This document shows positions 33,527 through 42,108 of a stretch of DNA of 64,000 nt, one piece after another. A model generated the notes under the pieces. The model ran no database searches and was not told the origin of the DNA. It saw only the letters and a list, made by a program, of their open reading frames with translations. The translations under genes and the position numbers were made by a program. Numbering within the stretch: position 1 is the stretch's first letter; every line of letters begins with the position of its first letter. The stretch spans positions 124,001 to 188,000 of the forward strand of contig NZ_BCWU01000005.1 in the NCBI RefSeq assembly GCF_001592365.1, given 5' to 3'. The DNA is from Gordonia hydrophobica NBRC 16057 (lineage in GTDB: Bacteria > Actinomycetota > Actinomycetes > Mycobacteriales > Mycobacteriaceae).

Positions 33527-34714
33527 ATGACGACATCGCTACCTCGACAGGACAGAATCCGACGCGCACTGGAGCTGCTCCGAAACGAGACCACTGACAA
33601 GTTCGACGAGGTGATCGACTTCGCGCCGACGGAGTTCACCGATCCGGTCCTCGCCCAAGACGAACGCGACCACATCTTCGGCACCGTGCCGTCGATCGTC
33701 GCGCACAGCTCGGAGCTGGCGAAGCCGAACGACTTCATGACCGTTCAGATGCCGCGCAACAACCTCATCGTCACGCGCCAGAAGGACGGCAGCATCAAGG
33801 CGTTCGTGAATCTCTGCCGGCATCGCGGCGCGATGCTCGAGGAGCGCGAGAAGGGCCGCTGCCGGATCTTCTCATGCCCGTACCACCGGTGGTCGTACGA
33901 TCCGGACGGGTCGCTGCGGACCATCACCCGCGACACCACGTTCGGTGAGGTCGACCGCGCGGAGCACGGCTTGATCGAGGTGCCGGTGCAGGAGCGGCAC
34001 GGGTTCGTCTGGGTCGTCGACAACGCCAACGCCACCATCGACGTCGAGGCGTGGCTGGGACCGGAGATGGACGCGATCCTCGCCGAGTACCGGCTCGAGG
34101 ACGCGGTCTGCTACCAGGCCGGCGGATTCGATGAGCCGACCAATTGGAAGCTCATGCAGGACGCGTTCCTGGACGGTTATCACATTCAGTACGCACACCC
34201 GAACACCGCGGGCAAGGTGATCCACACCAACGTCATGGCGCTGGAGGACTTCGGTCGCCACTGCCGCTTCATCGCACCGCGGAAGTCCATCGATCGGTTC
34301 CTGGAGGAGGACCCCGGTGACGCCGCGCTCGACAAGTACGTCACCGAGACGCACTTCCTCCTGCCGAACTCGACGCTGCTGCGCCAGCCCGATCACTTCC
34401 AGTTGCTGACCTTCCGGCCGCATCCGTCCGATCCGGCGCAGTCGCGCATGGAACAGCGGTTGATCGTGCCCAAGGTCGAAGACAGCGGGATGGACGAGGC
34501 GCACTGGGAGCGACTGTGGTCCAAGAACTGGGACATCCTCCTCGCGGTGCTCCACAACGAGGACTTTCCGCTGCTGCGCGGCTCGCAGCGCGGGATGGCG
34601 AGCGCCGACGCCGGTGACATGATGCTCGGTCGCAACGAGATCGCGAATCAGGTGTTCCGTCGTGAGACGCGCAGGCTGGTCGCCGACGGTCGGGCCGCGG
34701 CGGCTGCGAAGTAG
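33527..34714 (+). CDS. Rieske non-heme iron oxygenase, large subunit (copy 1)
   Basis: A 395-residue ring-hydroxylating-type oxygenase. The Rieske [2Fe-2S] ligands are Cys97/His99 (CRHRG) and Cys117/His120 (CPYHRW). The mononuclear iron site is DGYHIQYAHPNT with His219 and His224; an Asp in the later EDFPLLRG is a possible third ligand. No beta subunit gene is nearby, so it is an alpha-only type needing a separate reductase, probably the VanB-like protein at 40105-41046. It heads the operon Rieske-GNAT-acyl-CoA dehydrogenase-ligase-enoyl hydratase and has the best operator copy upstream. It is paralogous to the Rieske protein at 53600-54784. Confidence 0.9.
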   Translation: MTTSLPRQDRIRRALELLRNETTDKFDEVIDFAPTEFTDPVLAQDERDHIFGTVPSIVAHSSELAKPNDFMTVQMPRNNLIVTRQKDGSIKAFVNLCRHRGAMLEEREKGRCRIFSCPYHRWSYDPDGSLRTITRDTTFGEVDRAEHGLIEVPVQERHGFVWVVDNANATIDVEAWLGPEMDAILAEYRLEDAVCYQAGGFDEPTNWKLMQDAFLDGYHIQYAHPNTAGKVIHTNVMALEDFGRHCRFIAPRKSIDRFLEEDPGDAALDKYVTETHFLLPNSTLLRQPDHFQLLTFRPHPSDPAQSRMEQRLIVPKVEDSGMDEAHWERLWSKNWDILLAVLHNEDFPLLRGSQRGMASADAGDMMLGRNEIANQVFRRETRRLVADGRAAAAAK

Positions 34715-34726
34715 CAGGTCGCCGCG

Positions 34727-35683
34727 ATGATTCACTACGAATGGCGCTCGCAACTCGATGAGCACGATGCCGCGCAGTTGCGCGACCTCCTCGTCCGGGC
34801 CGCAGCGTACGACGCCGAGCCCGAGTACAACGCGATCGACCCGGACGAGGTGGTGCGTGACATGGCGGCCGCCGCGCGCAGCGACGGCGCGGGCGTGCGG
34901 CACCTGGTCATCTGGCTCGATCCGCGACCGGTGACGCTGGGCGGGGACGACGAGCCCGAGCGGGTGGCGGGCGTGATCCGCCTGGTGCCGCGGAGCGACG
35001 GATGGGCCGACGGCACCATCGTGATCGATCCCGACCTGAGATCGATCGGCATCGTCACCCTGTTGCTCGAACGTGAGGGCGTCGACGTGCACGCGGAGGG
35101 AGGGTGGCTCGGCAGTGAGTTCGTCGGCATCCGTTCGTGGGCGCGCGGCAATCATCCGGCATCGGGGCGGATCGGCGACCGCAATCTGCTTCCGCGCACC
35201 CAGCGCGTGTGGAAGCTGGTACGACCACGCGCGGAGACCGCGGCGGGCGACGATGCCCGCGCGCGGGAGTTGAGCGCCGCCGACGCGGATGCGGTCGCCG
35301 AGTTGCTCGGGCGGACCGGTGCGTCCGATCGCGAACGTGAGCGGTGTGCAGCCGGACTGACGGGCGGCGATCGGCGAGTGCTCGGGGTCCACGGCGACGG
35401 CGCCCTCGTCGGGCTGATCGATCTGGACCTGACGCCGACCCACGTCGATGAGTTCGGGCGCTGCGCGGGGACCGACTACCTCGCCGTCGCGCCGGAGTGC
35501 AGCGGGGATCGTCGACGCGAGGCGCTGTCGGATCTGTTGATCGCGGCCGCAGCGCGGGCGACGGCGGCCGGGCTCGACGGACTGATCGCCTACGCCCCGT
35601 CCACCGACGACGGATTGGTCGCGGTCAGTCGACGCACCGGGTTCCAGCACGACCGCACCGATGTGCTCTACGAGATCCGGTGA
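34727..35683 (+). CDS. GNAT-like protein resembling mycothiol synthase, linked to Rieske oxygenase (copy 1)
   Basis: A 318-residue protein with two GNAT-like halves. The segment VDVHAEGGWLGSEFVGIRSW followed by ARGNHPASGRIGDRN recalls the C-terminal acetyltransferase domain of mycothiol synthase (MshD). The second half has TDYLAVAPECSGDRRREALS and ends with a typical GNAT pattern (RRTGFQHDRTDVLYEIR). It lies 12 bases after the Rieske gene. A related but shorter GNAT gene directly follows the other Rieske gene, so the pairing is probably meaningful. Its substrate is unknown and acetyl transfer has not been shown. Confidence 0.6.
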   Translation: MIHYEWRSQLDEHDAAQLRDLLVRAAAYDAEPEYNAIDPDEVVRDMAAAARSDGAGVRHLVIWLDPRPVTLGGDDEPERVAGVIRLVPRSDGWADGTIVIDPDLRSIGIVTLLLEREGVDVHAEGGWLGSEFVGIRSWARGNHPASGRIGDRNLLPRTQRVWKLVRPRAETAAGDDARARELSAADADAVAELLGRTGASDRERERCAAGLTGGDRRVLGVHGDGALVGLIDLDLTPTHVDEFGRCAGTDYLAVAPECSGDRRREALSDLLIAAAARATAAGLDGLIAYAPSTDDGLVAVSRRTGFQHDRTDVLYEIR

Positions 35684-35698
35684 AGGAGAGACTCATTC

Positions 35699-36871
35699 AT
35701 GGACAGTGACCTGTTCGACGACGACCATCTCGCGTACGCCGCGGCAGTCCGCGGATTCGCCGAACGCGAGGTGGTGCCGAACCTGGATCGGTGGGAGACC
35801 GATCGCGAGATCGACCGCGAGGTCTGGCTGGCGGCGGGGCGACAGGGGCTGCTGGGCCTGTCGGTACCCGAGCGATTCGGTGGCAGCGGCGTCACCGATT
35901 ATCGGTTCCGCGTCGCGCTGATCAACGAGCTCGCCGCCGTCGGCGCGAGTTCGCTGCAGTCCGGATTCTCGACCAACGACGACATCGTGCTGAGCTACCT
36001 GCTTCGGCTCGCGACCGACGAGCAGTGCGAGCGGTGGCTCCGTGGCTTCACCACGGGCGAGACGATCGGCGCCATCGCCATGAGCGAACCCGGCACCGGC
36101 AGCGATCTGCAGGCGATCAGCACCTCGGCGGTGCGCGTCGACGGCGGGTGGCGGCTGTCCGGATCCAAGACGTTCATCACCAGCGGCATCCTGGCCGATC
36201 TGGTGATCGTGGTGGCGCGGACCCCGGCCGCGAGCGATGCGGACGCGGGGGCGAAGGCCTTCACGCTGTTCGTGGTGGAGTCGGGGATGCCCGGCTTCCG
36301 TCGTGGTCGCAAACTTCAGAAAGTGGGATTGCAGGCGCAAGACACCGCGGAACTGTTCTTCGACGACGTGTACGTCCCCGACGCGAACGTCCTCGGCGAC
36401 GTCGGCGGCGGATTCGGACATCTCATGGACAACCTGCCGCTCGAGCGGCTCGGCATCGCCCTGGCCGGGCAGTTCTCGGCCGAGGCCACGCTGCGCTGGA
36501 CCGTCGACTACGTCCGCGATCGGCGAGCTTTCGGCAAGGCGATCGCCGACTTCCAGAACACCTCGTTCACGCTCGCCGACCTGATCACCCGCACCGAGTC
36601 GTGCCGCGCCTATCTCGACCGCGCCGTCACTCGCTACAACGCGGGAACCCTGACCGCGGTCGACGCGGCCAAGACCAAACTGATCGCCACGGAGAACCAG
36701 TGGGCGGTGATCGACGCCTGCGTGCAACTGCACGGCGGGTACGGCTACATGCTCGAGTACCCGGTCGGGCGAGCCTTCACCGATGCGCGCATTCAGCGCA
36801 TCTACGGGGGCACCAACGAGATCATGAAACTCATCATCGGTCGCCACGAACTGGCCGGATCCACCCGCTGA
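35699..36871 (+). CDS. Acyl-CoA dehydrogenase
   Basis: A 390-residue FAD-dependent acyl-CoA dehydrogenase introducing an alpha,beta double bond into an acyl-CoA. Visible motifs are MSEPGTGSDLQAI, SGSKTFITSGI, GLQAQDTAELFFDDVYVPD, QLHGGYGYM and RIYGGTNEIMKLIIGR. ATG 35699 follows AAGGAGAG. It is the third gene of the Rieske operon, followed by a CoA ligase and an enoyl-CoA hydratase. Together these supply activation, desaturation and hydration of a side chain. Confidence 0.93.
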   Translation: MDSDLFDDDHLAYAAAVRGFAEREVVPNLDRWETDREIDREVWLAAGRQGLLGLSVPERFGGSGVTDYRFRVALINELAAVGASSLQSGFSTNDDIVLSYLLRLATDEQCERWLRGFTTGETIGAIAMSEPGTGSDLQAISTSAVRVDGGWRLSGSKTFITSGILADLVIVVARTPAASDADAGAKAFTLFVVESGMPGFRRGRKLQKVGLQAQDTAELFFDDVYVPDANVLGDVGGGFGHLMDNLPLERLGIALAGQFSAEATLRWTVDYVRDRRAFGKAIADFQNTSFTLADLITRTESCRAYLDRAVTRYNAGTLTAVDAAKTKLIATENQWAVIDACVQLHGGYGYMLEYPVGRAFTDARIQRIYGGTNEIMKLIIGRHELAGSTR

Positions 36872-36959
36872 TCGGCCGGCTGCGCCCGTGCTCGATCGAC
36901 CACTCAACGCTCTCTCGCCACACCTATCCAGCCCGCCTCCCGAACAAAGGAACGACGCC

Positions 36960-38480
36960 ATGACCGCAACAATCGGAGCAGCCCTCGACTGGTGGGGCCG
37001 CACCAAACCGGACTCCACAGCACTCGTCTTCAACGGCTCCGAGCTCTCTTACGGCACGCTGCGCGACTGGACGAGCCGGGCCGCGCGCCATCTGTGCGAC
37101 ACGGTGGACGTGACGCCGGGCGATCGCGTGGGACTGCTCGGTCCCAATTCGTTGGAGTGGCCGGTCGCCGCACTGTCCGTGCTGAAGTCCGGCGGCATTC
37201 TGGTGCCGCTGAACAGTCGTTACCAGCCGGCGGAACTGCGCAAGATCGCCGACGACGCCGGCCTCACCACGGTCATCGTGGCACCGGGCTTCGAGTCGCT
37301 GGCCGAGCAGACCGCTGCGCTGGGCACGGGGTTCACCATCGTCACGTATGCCGATCTCGAGGCGCTTCGGACGGGCGGCTCCGACGACTTCCGCGTCGAC
37401 GTCGCACCAGACGAACCGACGACGATTCTGTTCACCAGCGGATCCACCGGACTCTCGAAGGGCGTCGTCCTCACCAACCGGACCCTCCTGTCGATCGTCC
37501 TGGAGAACACGCTGACCGAGGAGGGGTTCCGGCCCGGAACCACCACGCTGCTCGTTCTCCCGCTCGCATTCACCCCCGGCCTGGTGTACGGGCTGCTGAT
37601 CACCACGGTGCTCGGCGGCACGTTGGTGGTGGAGCCCGATCTGGTGCCGTCGCGCGCGGTGACGCTGCTGGAGAAGCACGCGGTGGAGGCGATCTTCGGG
37701 GTGCCGCTGATCTTCGAGGCCATCTCGCGGGCGCCGGAGTTCGCGAACGCCGACCTGTCGTCGCTCAAGACCGCGATCGTCGGCGGCGCCGCGGTGCCGA
37801 CCGACCTGCTCGCGCGTTGGGCCGACAAGGGCGTGCTGCTGCGGCAGATCTACGGCATGACCGAGGCAGGCGGCGTGGCGACCGCGACCATCCGCTCCGA
37901 AGCGATGGATCACCCCGACCGATGCGGTACCGGCTCCATCTTCACCCAGGTCAAGGTGTTCGACGCCGACGGAAACCAAGCCGCGCCCGGTGAGACCGGC
38001 GAACTGGTGGTCCGCGGCCCGGGCGTGACGCCCGGATACTGGAACGACCCGGAGACCACTGCGTTGGCACTCCGGGACGGCTGGCTGCACAGCGGCGACC
38101 TCGGCGAGGCGGACGAATCCGGCCGAGTCAAGTTCGTCGATCGGTTGAAGGACCTGATCATCTCCGGCGGCATCAACATCTCGCCGGTGGAGTTGGAGGG
38201 AGCGATCGGGTCCATCGACGGTGTGGTGGAGGTGGCGGTCATCGCCGCGGAGGACGAACGATTCGGGGAGACGCCCGCAGCGATCGTGACCGTCGCGGGC
38301 GACGTCGACGCCGCGACGATCGTCGAGCACTGCTCGCGCGTCCTCGCGGACTTCAAGGTGCCGCGCTATGTGGTCGTCACCGACGATCCGCTGCCGCGAC
38401 TGCCGTCCGGCAAGATCGCCAAGACGGTGATCCGGGACGAGTACAAGGACGTGCACGTCCGCTTCGAGAAGGTTCGATAG
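36960..38480 (+). CDS. AMP-forming CoA ligase (copy 1)
   Basis: A 506-residue ANL-family ligase of the short FadD3/aromatic-acid type. Motifs are FTSGSTGLSKGVVLTN, YGMTEAGGVAT, GYWNDPE, SGDLGEADESGRVKFVDRLK, ISGGINISPVELE and PSGKIAKTVI. ATG 36960 follows AAAGGA. It lies between the acyl-CoA dehydrogenase and enoyl-CoA hydratase genes and likely activates the acid substrate or a later intermediate. A paralogous ligase lies at 51343-52866 in the second Rieske operon. Confidence 0.92.
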   Translation: MTATIGAALDWWGRTKPDSTALVFNGSELSYGTLRDWTSRAARHLCDTVDVTPGDRVGLLGPNSLEWPVAALSVLKSGGILVPLNSRYQPAELRKIADDAGLTTVIVAPGFESLAEQTAALGTGFTIVTYADLEALRTGGSDDFRVDVAPDEPTTILFTSGSTGLSKGVVLTNRTLLSIVLENTLTEEGFRPGTTTLLVLPLAFTPGLVYGLLITTVLGGTLVVEPDLVPSRAVTLLEKHAVEAIFGVPLIFEAISRAPEFANADLSSLKTAIVGGAAVPTDLLARWADKGVLLRQIYGMTEAGGVATATIRSEAMDHPDRCGTGSIFTQVKVFDADGNQAAPGETGELVVRGPGVTPGYWNDPETTALALRDGWLHSGDLGEADESGRVKFVDRLKDLIISGGINISPVELEGAIGSIDGVVEVAVIAAEDERFGETPAAIVTVAGDVDAATIVEHCSRVLADFKVPRYVVVTDDPLPRLPSGKIAKTVIRDEYKDVHVRFEKVR

Positions 38481-38482
38481 CC

Positions 38483-39361
38483 GTGGGATCGAGTGGTTCG
38501 CAGACGGAACTGTTGGCGGAGTGGTCGACGCTGTGGGTTGAGCGCCGCGGCGCCGCGGCGGTGATCTGGCTGAACCGGCCGGAGCGACTCAACGCCTTCA
38601 CGTACGCGATGCGTGACGACCTGGTCGCCGCCTTCGATGCGACGGATGCGGACGACTCGATCCGAGCGGTGGTGATCACCGGAACGGGGCGCGCCTTCTG
38701 CGCCGGCGCCGATCTCGAGGCCGGCGGCGACACATTCCTGCCCGAGTCGGGCGCGGGGTCCCTCTCCGGCGAGGGCATCCCGCCCGACTCGGGCGGCACC
38801 ACGTCGCTGCGCGTCTTCGCCTCGCGAAAGCCGGTGATCGTCGCGGTCAACGGTCCGTCGGCGGGGGTCGGGGTCACGATGACCCTGCCCGCCGACGTTC
38901 GCATCGCCTCGGACGACGCCAAGTTCGCTTTCGTGTTCACCCGTCGGGGTCTGGTCCCCGAAGCCTGCTCGTCGTGGTTCCTGCCGCGGATCGTGGGGAT
39001 GGCGACCGCGTTGCGGTGGACGATGTCGGGAAAGACGGTGCAGGCCTCCGAAGCGCTCGATGCCGGCCTGGTGTCCGAAGTGGTTCCGAAGGCACAGGTG
39101 CTCGACCGTGCGCTCGCCATCGCCGAGGAGTTCGCGGACGGGACGTCACCGGTCTCGGTGGCGCTGACCCGGCAACTGCTGTGGCAGATGGCGGCGGCGG
39201 ACAGTCCGCAGCGGGCGCACCGGGTGGAGTCCCGGTTGCTGGTGGAGCGAGGACAGTCCGGTGACGTGCGCGAAGGCGTAGCGTCGTTCCTGGAGAAGCG
39301 GCCGCCCGCGTTCGTCGATCGGGTCAGTGCGCACGCCGCTGACTTCGACTGGGATCGCTGA
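38483..39361 (+). CDS. Enoyl-CoA hydratase/isomerase (crotonase family)
   Basis: A 292-residue crotonase. The first oxyanion-hole region is GRAFCAGADLE and the second is VNGPSAGVGVTMTLPADVR. The catalytic-Glu region reads RRGLVPEACSSWFLP. A roughly 25-residue insertion (GGDTFLPESGAGSLSGEG) follows the first oxyanion motif. The start is GTG 38483, three bases after the ligase stop. It ends the Rieske-1 operon and would hydrate an enoyl-CoA made by the dehydrogenase, though crotonases also do retro-Claisen or dehalogenation steps. Confidence 0.9.
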   Translation: MGSSGSQTELLAEWSTLWVERRGAAAVIWLNRPERLNAFTYAMRDDLVAAFDATDADDSIRAVVITGTGRAFCAGADLEAGGDTFLPESGAGSLSGEGIPPDSGGTTSLRVFASRKPVIVAVNGPSAGVGVTMTLPADVRIASDDAKFAFVFTRRGLVPEACSSWFLPRIVGMATALRWTMSGKTVQASEALDAGLVSEVVPKAQVLDRALAIAEEFADGTSPVSVALTRQLLWQMAAADSPQRAHRVESRLLVERGQSGDVREGVASFLEKRPPAFVDRVSAHAADFDWDR

Positions 39362-39440
39362 CGAAGGCGGACCAGTAACAAAAGACAGAAACCGTCTCAT
39401 GTATCGTCATGGGTGACGGCATGACGACAGGACTGGGACA

Positions 39441-40082
39441 ATGGCGCGCAGAAAGACGGGAAACGTTCTCTCCGAGGACGCGGACGAGGCGCGTGACCAA
39501 CTCATGGTGGCCGCCGAGCGGGTCTTCGCCAAGTATGGTCCGGCGAAGACGACGATGGACGACATCGGCCGCGAGGCGGGGGTGTCGAGGCCGACCGTCT
39601 ACCGGTATTTCGCGGGACGCGACGCACTGATCGGCGCGCTGATCGAGCGTCGGTCCCGCCTGCTGTTCGCGAAGGCGAGGGAATTTCTGCTCAGTCAGCC
39701 CACCTTTGCCGATCAGCTGGTGGAGGGCTTGATCTTCCTCGTCGACCGCGGTCGTCAGGATCCGTTGATCAGGGTGCTGGTCTCGCCCGAGCACATGCAG
39801 ATGGCCGAGCCGCTCGTCGGCAGTTCGGGGCTGGCGGCACGACTGACGGCTGAGATGTGGGAGCCGATCCTCGACCGGGCGCTCGAGCGGGGCGAGATCC
39901 GCCGCGACTTGGATCGCACCAAGATGGCCGAGTGGATCGCCCTGATTCAATTCATCCTGGTGGGACGCCTGGACTTCGACAGGCCCGACGACCCGTCGCA
40001 CCGCGAGATGCTCCGCACCTTCGTGCTCCCGGCGTTTCTGCCGTCCGCCGTCGTTCCCGAGAAGGGCCCAGACGCCGACTGA
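39441..40082 (+). CDS. TetR-family regulator
   Basis: A 213-residue TetR protein with helix-turn-helix MDDIGREAGVSRPTVYRYFA. It has no ACCTA-N7-TAGGT copy upstream; instead the 79-base gap has small inverted repeats (AGAC...GTCT and CGTCA TGGG TGACG). It therefore probably has a different role from the TetR at 29948, for example sensing a distinct intermediate. It is convergent with the reductase gene. Confidence 0.88.
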   Translation: MARRKTGNVLSEDADEARDQLMVAAERVFAKYGPAKTTMDDIGREAGVSRPTVYRYFAGRDALIGALIERRSRLLFAKAREFLLSQPTFADQLVEGLIFLVDRGRQDPLIRVLVSPEHMQMAEPLVGSSGLAARLTAEMWEPILDRALERGEIRRDLDRTKMAEWIALIQFILVGRLDFDRPDDPSHREMLRTFVLPAFLPSAVVPEKGPDAD

Positions 40083-40104
40083 CGGGCCGGTACCGGCGGA
40101 CCCG

Positions 40105-41046
40105 CTACAGGTCGATCACCAGGCGCGCGGACCGACACCGCGAGACGCAGATCATCATCACATCGCCCGCCGCGGCCTCGTCCTCGTCGAGCACCGAGTC
40201 TCGATGATCGATCTCACCGCCGAGCACCGCCACCTCGCAGGTGCCACAGGTTCCTTCGCGACAGGAGAAGTCGGCGTCGACGCCCGCATCGAGAACGGCG
40301 GACAGGATGGACTCGTCGGCTGCGACGGTGAGGGTCTGTCCCGACTGCGCCAATTCCACCTCGAAAGCGGTGTCGACGGCGTCGGCGGAGATCGCCTTCG
40401 GTGAGAAGCGCTCCACGTGGAGCGGTACCTCGTGGCGACGGCTCTGCTCCTCGATCGCGAGCAACAACGGTTCGGGCCCGCAGCAGTAGACCTCGCCTCC
40501 GGCGTCGACCTCGCTCAATGCCGAGTCCAGATCCAGGAGACCGACCTCGTCGGCCGGCGCGAGGGTGACGGCGTCGGGATGCGCACGGGCGAGTTCGTCG
40601 GCGAAGGCCATGCTTGCGCGCGTGCGTCCGCCGTACAGCAGACGCCACGGCCGACCGGCGCGGTCGGCGGCCGCGATCATCGGCAGCAGGGGGGTGATGC
40701 CGATGCCGCCCGCGACGAACAGGTATGACGGCGCGTCGACGAAATCGAAGTTGTTCCTCGGTCCGCCGGTCACGATCTCGGCTCCGACACAGAGCTGATC
40801 GTGCACGTACGCCGAGCCGCCGCGGCCCGCGGTCTCACGGAGCACCGCAATGCGCCACTGGTTGCTGGAGTCGCCACCGCAGAGCGAGTACTGCCGGACG
40901 ATGTCGCCGCCGAGCTCGACGTCGATGTGGGCGCCGGGCGCCCAGTCCGGCAGCTCGCCGCCGCGTGGATCCTCCAGGACGAGGGAGACGACGTCGGCGG
41001 CGACCGTGTCCTTGGCGGCGATGCGGAGTGTGCGGTGAGTGGACAT
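40105..41046 (-). CDS. Phthalate-dioxygenase-reductase-type (VanB-like) oxidoreductase
   Basis: A 313-residue reductase with three domains: flavin binding (RQYSLCGG near residue 57), NAD binding (VAGGIGITPLLPMI, then CCGPEPLL) and a C-terminal plant-type [2Fe-2S] ferredoxin (CREGTCGTC, with the fourth Cys in ICVSRC). It passes electrons from NADH to Rieske oxygenases and is the only such reductase here, so it probably serves one or both Rieske proteins. I start at ATG 41046 with AAGG upstream; ATG 41070 is possible. An operator copy lies 37 bases before the start. Confidence 0.9.
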   Translation of the reverse strand: MSTHRTLRIAAKDTVAADVVSLVLEDPRGGELPDWAPGAHIDVELGGDIVRQYSLCGGDSSNQWRIAVLRETAGRGGSAYVHDQLCVGAEIVTGGPRNNFDFVDAPSYLFVAGGIGITPLLPMIAAADRAGRPWRLLYGGRTRASMAFADELARAHPDAVTLAPADEVGLLDLDSALSEVDAGGEVYCCGPEPLLLAIEEQSRRHEVPLHVERFSPKAISADAVDTAFEVELAQSGQTLTVAADESILSAVLDAGVDADFSCREGTCGTCEVAVLGGEIDHRDSVLDEDEAAAGDVMMICVSRCRSARLVIDL

Positions 41047-41083
41047 GGGAGGCCTTCGCGTGAAATTCATTGAGTACCCGATA

Positions 41084-41100
41084 ATCTTATGGTATTAGTT
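41084..41100. promoter_or_regulatory. Cluster operator copy 5 (divergent reductase/hydrolase region)
   Basis: ATCTT ATGGTAT TAGTT, a weaker match to the ACCTA-N7-TAGGT core. It is 37 bases before the reductase start and 96 before the hydrolase start. Confidence 0.5.
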
Positions 41101-41114
41101 TTAGGGAGGCAATA

Positions 41115-41147
41115 GAGAATTGGGATTCGAATTCGATTCCAATTCTC
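41115..41147. promoter_or_regulatory. Nested palindrome in the reductase/hydrolase divergent region
   Basis: GAGAATTGG (41115-41123) is repeated inverted as CCAATTCTC (41139-41147). Between them lies the smaller palindrome TCGAATTCGA. It sits 50 bases before the hydrolase ATG and may be the site of another regulator. Confidence 0.5.
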
Positions 41148-41196
41148 GTGCAATGACTTTCACCGGCCGATCGGCCCTTGTGAGGCGGTTTTCACC

Positions 41197-42105
41197 ATGT
41201 CATTGAAAGAACGCGTCCAACGGTTCGCCGGCGACGGCGTCGACCTTGCAGCGACCAGCTGGGATCCGGACGGGCACCGAGCGGGCATCGCCGTCCTGCT
41301 GCACGGCGGGGGACAGACGCGGCATTCGTGGCTGCGCACCGGTCACCGTCTCGCAGTGCAGGGCTGGCAGGTGCACGCCGTGGATCTGCGTGGGCACGGC
41401 GAGAGTGACTGGACTGCGGACGGGGATTACACGGTCGCCGCGCACGCACGCGACGTCGCTGCGATCGCGCGAGCGCTGCCCGAGCGGCCGGTGCTCATCG
41501 GAGCCTCGCTCGGCGGCATGGCGTCCCTCATCGCTCAGGCGGACGCCGATCTCGCTCGCGCGCTCGTGCTCGTCGACATCACTCCGAAAGCGGAGCCCGA
41601 AGGCCTCGAGCGGATTCACGAGTTCATGGCGCGCGGCGTCACCGGCTTCTCCTCGCTCGAGGAGGCGCTGGCCGCGGTCGCGGCGTACAACCCGAATCGA
41701 CGGCGGGCGCCTCGCCTCGACGGCCTGCGTAAGAATCTGCGACTGCGCGACGGGCGTTGGCACTGGCACTGGGACCCGAGAATCCTCGCGCAACGCGAGA
41801 ACTCGGTGGACGCGGCCGCCGAGCGCGAGGCGTGCGCCCGATCGGCCGCACGACGCATCACGGTTCCCACGCTGCTGGTGCACGGGGCGCAGTCCGACAT
41901 CGTGTCCGCCGATGGCGTCGCCGACCTGCTGACACTGATTCCCGGGGCCCGGCACGTCGAGGTGTCCGGGGCCGGACACATGGTCTCCGGCGACGACAAC
42001 GACGTCATGGGCGACGCCATCACCGACTTCTGCGCGCACCTCGGCGACGGGCACGCGGCTCTGATCCCAACACGTCCCAACAGATCCCAACACAGTGAGG
42101 AATGA
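41197..42105 (+). CDS. Alpha/beta-hydrolase
   Basis: A 302-residue alpha/beta-hydrolase. The oxyanion region is VLLHGGGQTRHSW, the nucleophile elbow is GASLGG, the acid is probably in LLVHGAQSDIVS, and the His is in SGAGHMVSGD. The family includes ester, lactone and C-C bond hydrolases such as those acting on meta-cleavage products, but the precise reaction cannot be read. It is followed 3 bases later by the mycofactocin-type SDR and shares the divergent operator region with the reductase. Confidence 0.85.
   Translation: MSLKERVQRFAGDGVDLAATSWDPDGHRAGIAVLLHGGGQTRHSWLRTGHRLAVQGWQVHAVDLRGHGESDWTADGDYTVAAHARDVAAIARALPERPVLIGASLGGMASLIAQADADLARALVLVDITPKAEPEGLERIHEFMARGVTGFSSLEEALAAVAAYNPNRRRAPRLDGLRKNLRLRDGRWHWHWDPRILAQRENSVDAAAEREACARSAARRITVPTLLVHGAQSDIVSADGVADLLTLIPGARHVEVSGAGHMVSGDDNDVMGDAITDFCAHLGDGHAALIPTRPNRSQHSEE
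42065..42094 (+). repeat. Three 10-bp tandem repeats at the hydrolase 3' end
   Basis: TCCCAACACG, TCCCAACAGA and TCCCAACACA follow one another. They encode part of the low-complexity C-terminus of the hydrolase. Confidence 0.8.
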
Positions 42106-42108
42106 GAG

